From the NCBI GenBank assembly GCA_003427395.1, contig BFEA01000580.1:156173-176812 (forward strand): a stretch of 20,640 nt of DNA. The letters run 5' to 3'. Position numbers and translations under genes: made by a program. This DNA comes from Chara braunii (Eukaryota; Streptophyta; Charophyceae; Charales; Characeae). Each line of letters begins with the position of its first letter. Within the stretch, counting starts at the first letter, position 1. This document shows, piece by piece, positions 14,822-20,640 of this stretch. Below the pieces are notes generated by a model. That model saw only the letters and a list, made by a program, of their open reading frames with translations. It searched no databases and was not told where the DNA came from.

Positions 14822-15465
14822 GCTTGGTCAGTGGTAAGTGCAGGGACCCTTGGACACCCGCCTTGTTGAGGGTTAGTCACTGATAAGAGTAGCAGGGGAA
14901 TCATGTCTTATCAGTGACTAGTCTGATATAAGAGTTGTGAGGCTTCAAGGACACCTGCCTTATCATTAACCAACTTAACATTCTTTTCAGTGATAAGAGT
15001 AAGCAAGGACCCTTGGACACCTACCTTATTGAGGGCTAGCTACTGATAAGAGTAGCAGGGGAATCTTGTCTTATCAGCGACTAGTCTGACATAAGAGTTG
15101 GGAGGTTTCAAGGACACTTGCCTTATCATTGATCAAACCTAACATTCATTCAGTGGTAAGAGTAGTAAGGATCCTTGGACACCCGTCTTATTGAGGGCTA
15201 GCCAGTGATAAGAGTAGTAGGGGAATCCCGTCTTATAAGTGACTAGTCTGATATAAGAGTAGCGAGGTTTCAGGGACACCTGCCTTATCAATAAACATCC
15301 TAGCGCTTAGTCAGTGATAAGAATAACAAGGATCCTTGGACACCCGCCTTATTGAGGGCTAGCCAGTGATAAAAGTAGTAGGGGAATCCTGTCTTATCAG
15401 TGACTAATCTGATATAAGAGTAGTGAGGTTTCAGGGATACCTACTTATCAGTGACTAGCCATAGG
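14822..15465. repeat. ~162-bp satellite, four copies, three hairpins per unit
   Basis: The anchor CTTGGACACC recurs at 14849, 15012, 15174 and 15335 (intervals 163, 162, 161). Each unit splits into three subunits of about 43, 67 and 53 bp. Each subunit opens with GATAAGAG or GATATAAGAG and closes with the complementary CTTATC or CTTAT. An example is CTGATAAGA pairing with TCTTATCAG around 14881-14912. GGGGAATC, GGACACCTGCC and TTGAGGGCTAGC mark the three loops. No open frame is kept. The last unit is truncated. Confidence 0.95.
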
Positions 15466-15772
15466 ATAAGCCTACCACTAAGTGTGCTTTGGCTCACAAG
15501 GGCCAAGACCCACAAGATTTGCCTTTGTCAAACAAGTTTCAGTAACAAGTGGATATATCCTGAATGGTCTGTCGTACCACCTTTAACTTCTTCACAATCT
15601 GCATTGTCCAGTCCTAACTAACTATCTCTGATTCTACTAAGAGGGGATAAGTGAGATCTTACCTCAGAGAGAGACTATTCATTTGTCTGGTTTTCTTTCC
15701 ATGAGATTATTTCCACAAGTTGGATTGATGATGTGTTCATGTGTATTGGGAGAAGGAAGGAAACTCAGATAG
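15466..15772. other. Unique sequence after the satellite, no gene seen
   Basis: Contains a small TTGGC/GCCAA hairpin near 15490-15510 and a minus-strand GAGGTAAGA motif near 15660. Confidence 0.25.
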
Positions 15773-15958
15773 GATAATCCAGAAAAGGATAGGAATGAGA
15801 TAGTGAGGAGAATATGGAAAGTTAGTACGACAGTAAAAGGGGAAGTGAATTATTATTCACTACCTGAAGCGAAAGGGCAACAACCCAAACAATTAGTTAA
15901 GGATAGAAGTCAGACAAAAGACACAGAGTCTAGAAGGAACTTTGTAGATTTCAGTTAG
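15773..15958 (+). CDS. Short protein-like open frame, unrecognised
   Basis: 61 codons open between TAG 15770-15772 and TAG 15956-15958. The translation is charged and varied (NPEKDRNEIVRRIWKVSTTV, KGEVNYYSLPEAKGQQPKQL, KDTESRRNFVDFS) and has no ATG, so it would be an exon or gene fragment. Other short open frames follow to 16241. No family is recognised. Confidence 0.18.
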   Translation, partial: DNPEKDRNEIVRRIWKVSTTVKGEVNYYSLPEAKGQQPKQLVKDRSQTKDTESRRNFVDFS

Positions 15959-16067
15959 GAAGAGAGATGTTAAGATTCTCTTGGACTGTGTTGTGTCTAC
16001 AAGTTTCGACACTTCGGAGAACTTACGGGGAATCCGTAAGAGCAGCAATTATGTTATCTCTGGATAA

Positions 16068-16241
16068 CAGGTCGGTAGAACTCCGACTCAACTTTCACCC
16101 ATGGCTTGGCCCCCACACCTAAGACAAGACCTAAGAAGGGAACAGATAAATATTCCCCCTATATCTATGCCTAAATTGTCCAAATCACACTCAAGAGTCT
16201 TCAAAATGTGTGGGGCTGGGGTAAAATGGAGTCAGGGTTAG
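16068..16241 (+). CDS. Short Pro-rich open frame, unrecognised
   Basis: 57 codons open between TAA 16065 and TAG 16239-16241. It contains QLSPMAWPPHLRQDLRRE, QINIPPISMPKLSKSHSR. It may belong with 15773-15958 as remnants of one gene or be chance. Confidence 0.15.
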   Translation, partial: QVGRTPTQLSPMAWPPHLRQDLRREQINIPPISMPKLSKSHSRVFKMCGAGVKWSQG

Positions 16242-16743
16242 GAAAGAATGTTGTTTTCAAGGGTTTAGGGCGTGAGTGGCATGTTGTGAGTGGGTTAAAG
16301 GTTGACACTCGTAACGCATTCTGTGTCTGCATTTGTATGTGTGTATGTGTTTCCAACATCTGCGCAGGTGTTGGACATTTGTACTATCTTTTGAGTTTGG
16401 GATCTTCTGGAAATTCGGGCAAAGGGACACAAAAATCGTGAAAGTGAGGTCGATCGCTCATTCATCTCCCCTGATTTACATACATACATATATCTATATG
16501 TACTTGTGAATGGGATCGTAGGCTGGTCGGTACCTAAGAAGTCATTTTGTCTGGGATTTCTTTTGAGAAGAATGAGAGATTATTAAAGGCTTGACTCTGA
16601 CATTTTTATAAGGTCAACAAAGGAAATATAGAATCATTGTCTTAATCTAGCTAAGCGTGGAAGACTGTCCGAGAAGTCGACCTGATTAGATAGTCGATTC
16701 GGAGAGTTAGCATCTCGGGGCTCGACATACGGGTCAGTCTTAA

Positions 16744-16863
16744 GGCGTTCTACCGCGCGTATGCCTATGCTACGGCGATCGAGAAAACGCCCTCGGCTGG
16801 CCTACCTCTGCGATTGCATGTAAAAGCCTTCGTATGTGGGTCAGTATCTCAGCAGGGATACGC
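16744..16863 (+). repeat. Dispersed repeat, copy 2 (partner at 5421-5545)
   Basis: Same ordered blocks as copy 1; see 5421-5545. A one-base indel after GAGAAA shifts frames between the copies. It abuts the tandem duplication that follows. Confidence 0.75.
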
Positions 16864-17270
16864 CCACCTAAGGGATGGTGACAGCTCTCGCAGGTGGAGG
16901 TAATGTTGTACCTCGCGGGACTCTAACTTGTCGTAGGGAGTCGCGAGAGGTATAGCACGCACGCACGGTCGGAATTGGTATATTGTAAAGTGACAAAGAA
17001 ACTCCTGCGTGACACGACCGTGAGGTCCGATACAAAAACTACTTTGGGTTTAGGGTGTGGGAGCGCCGCGCGCGACAACGCCCACCGAAGGGAGGTGACA
17101 ACTCCCATAAGCTGGAGGGTAAGTTGTGCCTCGCGTAGGCCCTATCCTATCGTAGGGGCTCACGAGAGGTATGGCTGGCGCACTCGGCCGGAACGGCTTG
17201 CGAAAGCTCCATGTATATTTGCGACGAAGGGTTTAAAACCAACTCCTGCGTGACGTGGTCGGGAGGGTCC
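16861..17270. repeat. ~218-bp tandem duplication
   Basis: Copy 1 (16861-17028) and copy 2 (17079-17270) share CGCCCACC.AAGGGA, GGTGACA, GTGCCTCGCG-like, TCGTAGGG..TC.CGAGAGGTAT, GCGCAC.CGGNCGGAA and CTCCTGCGTGAC. Many blocks are short inverted repeats (for example TCGCGAGAGG with CCTCGCGGGA), so each copy could fold. Copy 2 is somewhat longer. No credible frame is kept in both. Confidence 0.75.
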
Positions 17271-17331
17271 CGCGCTGCCTTGGTGTGGTGCCGGACTGAT
17301 GCGCTTGACAGTGTGCATTACGATTCCAATC

Positions 17332-17338
17332 TATAAAT
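17332..17338 (+). promoter_or_regulatory. TATA-box-like TATAAAT
   Basis: Lies 66 bp upstream of the ATG of the ORF at 17398. A T/C-rich stretch (17383-17397) directly precedes the ATG. Confidence 0.3.
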
Positions 17339-17397
17339 GTTCCAAGTTATACTTTTTATGTAATGAGAAATATTTTATATAGTTTTTTTCCTCTTTT

Positions 17398-17643
17398 ATG
17401 AGTGTGCGAGTCAAACCAAACGTTTTAAGTGTCGACGACGGATTATGTGAAAGATTGAGAGAGAAGAAGAGGACGAAGTCTATACTTGAATTGTTGATCA
17501 CTAATATGTGTCTTATCGTGTTTCATTCAGGCGCCGAAATGATTTTTAACAATCTATATAACATCTTGCTATACTATGTTGAATACGACATTGATCGATG
17601 CGTGGTTAAATGTAGCGGTGGTAATGCTATATATGATTTGTAA
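17398..17643 (+). CDS. 81-codon ORF, unrecognised
   Basis: ATG preceded by an in-frame TAG at 17380, so the start is well defined; TAA ends it at 17641-17643. The N-terminal third is charged (RVKPNVLSVDDGLCERLRE, KKRTKS), followed by a hydrophobic stretch (ILELLITNMCLIVFHSG) and a tyrosine/asparagine-rich part (MIFNNLYNILLYYVEYDID). It could be a small membrane-associated protein. A TATA-like box lies upstream. No homologue is recognised. Confidence 0.3.
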   Translation: MSVRVKPNVLSVDDGLCERLREKKRTKSILELLITNMCLIVFHSGAEMIFNNLYNILLYYVEYDIDRCVVKCSGGNAIYDL

Positions 17644-17807
17644 AAAATGGTGAAATGTGAGTTTTGGGAATCTGTTATTTTCCATCACTTTGGACAAAGC
17701 CAATAGAGACGATCGAGGGGATGGGTTGATGATGACAGTCTTCTGATTCTTGACTCCAATATTCTTTTTCTAAGGACTTCTTTTCCAAGAAAGCAACCTC
17801 AGTCTAA

Positions 17808-19302
17808 GCGGTTGAGGAATCCCGCCTCCAAACACGAGTTGTTCTCTATTGGTGCGCTGACCAATTAGTCTTTCCCACTTGTACGATTCGATTACTTAAT
17901 GAAGAACACACCCGGTCTCATCTTTCTGTTATCATCAGTAACATTACTATCTCTCGATTCAATATTTATCTTAGGCAGCGACTAGTCGTCAGAGTGGTTT
18001 ATGAAAAGACTTTTAACAAAGTGCAAATCCCTTAAGTGTATGAACGTGTGGTGAGGACTTTTCAAATTTCTAATGCATGGAAGAAGTCTTTGATTCGTCG
18101 TATGGGAATCATATGGTGTTGCAATAGAACAATTAGCGACTATATTCGTAACTTCATAAAAGTTGCCAAATTTTGTGAACCACAATATTGTTGTTTATTT
18201 CACACGATGATATGAAGGTCATGATTTTTTTTTTTTTTTAATAAGGTTAAGTTGTTTCTCGGTTAGTGAATAATGTTTCTTTTTTTGTTACCCGAGCAAA
18301 AAAAAAAATAGAGTCGAAAGTGCATGGTGTAGAGTTGATTCAAGCTCATTTAACACTTCTCAAAGTGTTATGATAACAATCTAGTGTTACAACAAACAAA
18401 TGATGGACATAGATGAGACTTTGTAGGGAGTGTGGTTAAAATTTTTAGAGACACGGTTCGGATTACTTGTATGCCAATGCACAAGAATCAATGCGGATGG
18501 GCTGATGAGAAAGATCTTGTGCAAAATATTTAAGATTATATGTCATATTTTAACAAGCAACAGAAGGTAGTTGTTGAATCATTTATTCATCGGGTAAAGT
18601 TTTCATCACAGTCCCTAAGACCGAGTTTCCCTTTTCGTTCACACTTAGGAGAGGATATTAAGATGGAGTCTTTGACCACACCCTGATTAAATTTTAAAGA
18701 ATGTTTGTCAGGTTGTGTCAGCATCTCCCGGTTCTCACTGGTTGGAACACGTTTTTTTGGAGGTTATATTAAGGGAACTTTCAGGCTCATTTTTAGGGTC
18801 ATAAGAAACACGTAACTGTATGATTTGCTTGGGTTTTAAACCGCCCTATTCGGTCAGTGACGGTTTTCATTTCCTGTTTTTTCAGATCTTGAACCCATGT
18901 TCTTTGGAGTTATGGTTTTCCGCTTTCTTTTTTGGATGTCGTTGAAGGTGGTCCAAATAAAGTTGTCATAAAAAGATTTCAAATTGTTACCCTTTGAAAA
19001 TACTGTGGAAGAAAGAAGCTATTTGGTTTTATTTTTCGGTCGAATCTGAACAATTTTTGTTGGTTGAGTCAGATTATCGGAATATGGATCTGGTTTTCAA
19101 AGGATACGTTTTCTAGTCTAGTTTTTCTTTCCCACTTATGAAAGTCAAGTTTCTTGTAGAGCCTGGGTGCTCTGCATATGATAGTTTCTTCAGTAGTTGG
19201 CCATGTGATTGTCCAGATCATCTATGTACTAGGTCATCGATGAGACTCATTCCCACCCTTTTACTCTCATTGTCTACCACATGGGCACGGGGAACGCAAC
19301 CC
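17808..19302 (+). pseudogene. AT-rich region with stop-depleted plus-strand frames, possible decayed gene
   Basis: One frame is open from 17808 to 18212 except for TAA at 18033 (RLLNEEHTRSHLSVIISNI, VYERVVRTFQISNAWKK). The same frame is open again 18417-18683 except for TAA at 18531 (RITCMPMHKNQCGWADEKDL, VVVESFIHRVKFSSQ). A different frame then runs 18691-19302 with only four stops in about 200 codons (QVVSASPGSHWLEHVFLEV, FYFSVESEQFLLVESDYR, VKFLVEPGCSAYDSFFSSW). Stops are of all three types, so a reassigned code does not explain them. Fragmented, frameshifted coding sequence is the simplest reading; a strongly intron-split gene is the alternative. The product is unknown. Confidence 0.3.
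18225..18239. repeat. T homopolymer
   Basis: An uninterrupted run of 15 T. A second T run (18278-18286) and an A run (about 18299-18309) form a TTTTTTTG/CAAAAAAA hairpin. Confidence 0.8.
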
Positions 19303-19335
19303 TAAGGTAGCCAAAGCAATGGGTCTAGGCGTGCA

Positions 19336-19340
<5 letters not shown>
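19267..19340 (+). repeat. (GA)n-associated element, copy 1
   Basis: TCATTGTCTACC, GGGGAACGCAACCCTAAGGT, AGCCAAAGCAATG, CACACAAG then (GA)n. The same order recurs at 19709-19781 and, lacking the first block, at 20464-20524. Confidence 0.85.

Positions 19341-19385
<45 letters not shown>
19341..19385. repeat. (GA)n microsatellite
   Basis: About 22 GA units ending at the perfect hairpin at 19386. Confidence 0.97.
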
Positions 19386-19389
<4 letters not shown>

Positions 19390-19425
19390 ATGAACCTTCC
19401 TGCTTGTCGCAGAAGGTTCATTCTC
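19386..19425. repeat. Perfect 13-bp-stem hairpin between two (GA)n tracts
   Basis: GAGAATGAACCTT pairs perfectly with AAGGTTCATTCTC. The loop contains an inner CTGC/GCAG stem around TTGTC. Arms match the weaker hairpin at 499-540. Confidence 0.85.
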
Positions 19426-19456
19426 ATTTGAAAAGTTACAAACGACGCACTGAGGA

Positions 19457-19457
<1 letters not shown>

Positions 19458-19515
<58 letters not shown>
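19458..19515. repeat. (GA)n microsatellite
   Basis: About 28 GA units. Confidence 0.97.
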
Positions 19516-19518
<3 letters not shown>

Positions 19519-19708
19519 ACGCCCCCCCTCCTCCCCAGTACGACCAGGCGTTCACTCCCTTGACCTTCGTTTGATGCAGCATGTTAACGGCCGCGTCGAG
19601 ATTTTTTGGTTGGGTGAAGTACTAGGCATCAGTAAGCTTGGTTACAGGCCTCAAATGCGCACATAACTCGGTCATCAGTGCATACTAGGTCACCGTCCGT
19701 TTCTTACT

Positions 19709-19777
19709 TCATTGTCTACCGCGTGGGCGCGGGGAATGCAGCCCTAAGGCAGCCACATCAATGAGACTAAGAGCTAA

Positions 19778-19781
<4 letters not shown>
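19709..19781 (+). repeat. (GA)n-associated element, copy 2
   Basis: TCATTGTCTACC, GCGTGGGCGCGGGGAATGCA, GCCCTAAGGCAGCCACATCA, ATGAGACTAAGAGCTAACAC, then (GA)n at 19782-19815. Confidence 0.85.

Positions 19782-19815
<34 letters not shown>
19782..19815. repeat. (GA)n microsatellite
   Basis: About 17 GA units. Confidence 0.95.
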
Positions 19816-19819
<4 letters not shown>

Positions 19820-20165
19820 AATGACAAAATTGAAATATGGGACAAATTGCGGCCACGATCTATTTTGCAGTTGGAATGATTTTTTTAAATTTATTTAGCG
19901 TTTTTCGTGGAAAGATCACAACAAAATCTGCGAGTACTCCAATTTTCAGTTTTTTTCACGCATTCTTCTGAGCGTGAAAACTTACTAAATTTGGAGTACT
20001 TTTTTAGTTGGCCCAGGCATGGCTGAGTAACAAAAATGGAAAATATGCCGAATCGACGCGGCGATTATTTTGCAGTGTAAATGATTTTTTTGTAAATGTT
20101 CTATTATTATTTTTGGAAAGAACACGAAAATGTCAGATTTTTGTGCATGTTCGTCCGAGCATAGA
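19816..20165. repeat. Degenerate ~205-bp duplication
   Basis: CTGAATGACAAAATTGAAATATG, TATTTTGCAG, AATGATTTTTTT, GGAAAGA.CAC and AAAATCTGCGAG-like blocks (19816-19980) recur in order in 20021-20165. The hairpin 19933-20000 lies at the junction. Confidence 0.6.
19933..20000. repeat. 68-nt long hairpin
   Basis: AGTACTCCAA pairs with TTGGAGTACT at the ends, with further ATTT/AAAT pairing and a bulge. TTTTCACGC pairs with GCGTGAAAA at the top, around a 10-nt loop. It resembles a microRNA precursor or foldback in shape only. Confidence 0.75.
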
Positions 20166-20281
20166 AAATCGCCAAAGTTGCCTCTTGCAAAACGTCTGTT
20201 TCGTTGTGCCTGACCTCCCTGTTTTGAGAAGACGGGGCTCAACGCCTGGGCCTGATGGCCCTTTTGCAGTTCATATGCCCT

Positions 20282-20443
20282 CACTTCTTTTTGGGGTCCG
20301 CTTCTACCCGAGGACCGGTCCAACGCCCCACACTTCTTTTCAGGGTCCACTTCCACCCGAGGACCGGTCCTTTCTTTTTCCAAAAGTCCCGGTTCTAGAA
20401 GAGCTAGTTGTAGGTACTCCGCAATTTTGCCAAGGACCGGTCC
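20282..20443. repeat. 49-bp duplication carrying the palindrome GGACCGGTCC (three copies)
   Basis: CACTTCTTTT..GGGTCC.CTTC.ACCCGAGGACCGGTCC occurs at 20282-20321 and 20331-20370. The perfect 10-bp palindrome GGACCGGTCC recurs a third time at 20434-20443. Both strands are open across 20008-20496, so neither frame (162 and 179 codons) is convincing as coding. Confidence 0.8.
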
Positions 20444-20463
20444 CCAAAAAATATTTGTCCCCT

Positions 20464-20521
20464 CGCGTGGGCGCGGGGAACGCAACCCTAAGGTAGCCAA
20501 ATCAATGAGACTAAGAGCTAA

Positions 20522-20524
<3 letters not shown>
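20464..20524 (+). repeat. (GA)n-associated element, copy 3
   Basis: GCGTGGGCGCGGGGAACGCA, ACCCTAAGGTAGCCAAATCA, ATGAGACTAAGAGCTAACAC, leading straight into (GA)n. It is nearly identical to copy 2 over this length. Confidence 0.9.
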
Positions 20525-20593
<69 letters not shown>

Positions 20594-20640
20594 TCCATTT
20601 ATTGTTATGAGTGTGAGAGAGAGAAAGAAATAGAGAGAGA
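20524..20640. repeat. (GA)n microsatellites at the window end
   Basis: About 31 GA units (20524-20586), a 30-bp AT-rich gap, then another interrupted GA run cut by the window edge. Confidence 0.95.

Noticed and set aside
17808-19302. Reassigned stop codons (variant genetic code) as explanation for protein-like runs
   Set aside because: All three stop codons interrupt the runs and there is also a frame change, so decay or introns explain it more simply.
19985-20524. 179-codon minus-strand and 162-codon plus-strand frames on the same DNA
   Set aside because: Both strands are open across a duplicated, hairpin-bearing region that includes the (GA)n-associated element. There is no domain on either strand and no reason to prefer one.

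Overview
The window looks like nuclear DNA of a repeat-rich eukaryote, most likely a protist or alga. I could not identify the organism. The reasons are long (TTA)n, (GT)n, (GA)n and (AAAT)n microsatellites, satellite-like tandem repeats, foldback elements, consensus splice-donor motifs (CAG|GTAAG and relatives), TATA-type boxes, Pol III A/B-box-like motifs and a short run of CCCTAAA telomere-like units. I recognise no gene from a conserved protein family, no rRNA and no bacterial-type operon. Every coding call is a low-confidence candidate based on open frame, composition and splice-like borders.

Layout: 1-2080 is GC-mixed unique sequence with degenerate internal repeats and small hairpins. 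2231-3080 is an array of about ten hairpin units in which a 20-nt core is conserved while the flanking arms change sequence and usually stay complementary; this is the most unusual object in the window. 3291-3715 holds a 21-bp duplication and three copies of a ~122-bp repeat. 4217-4515 is a nested inverted-repeat (MITE-like) element. 4687-6183 is the most ORF-dense block, preceded by a TATA box. 6343-6507 holds a tRNA-like structured element with A and B boxes and, on the other strand, a tRNA-Arg(UCU)-like 3' half.

6640-9540 alternates purine-rich tracts and microsatellites with candidate exons on both strands. 9540-12130 is a chain of related modules separated by (TTA)n blocks; each module carries a 5' splice-site-like motif on the minus strand. 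12520-13990 is degenerate CAGACA/CA-rich DNA with two protein-like open frames. 14368-14696 has a copy of an element also present at 1932, then a small candidate 3' exon. 14822-15465 is a ~162-bp satellite in which each unit contains three hairpins. 15770-16240 has short protein-like frames. 16744-17270 has a dispersed repeat (second copy at 5421) and a ~218-bp tandem duplication. 17398-17643 is a small ORF with an upstream TATA box. 17808-19302 is AT-rich DNA unusually poor in stops over long stretches on the plus strand, perhaps a decayed gene. 19267-20640 holds three (GA)n tracts, each preceded by the same ~70-bp sequence, with further hairpins and duplications.

No pathway or shared function can be inferred. 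The recurring theme is structured (hairpin-forming) repeats of at least five unrelated kinds.
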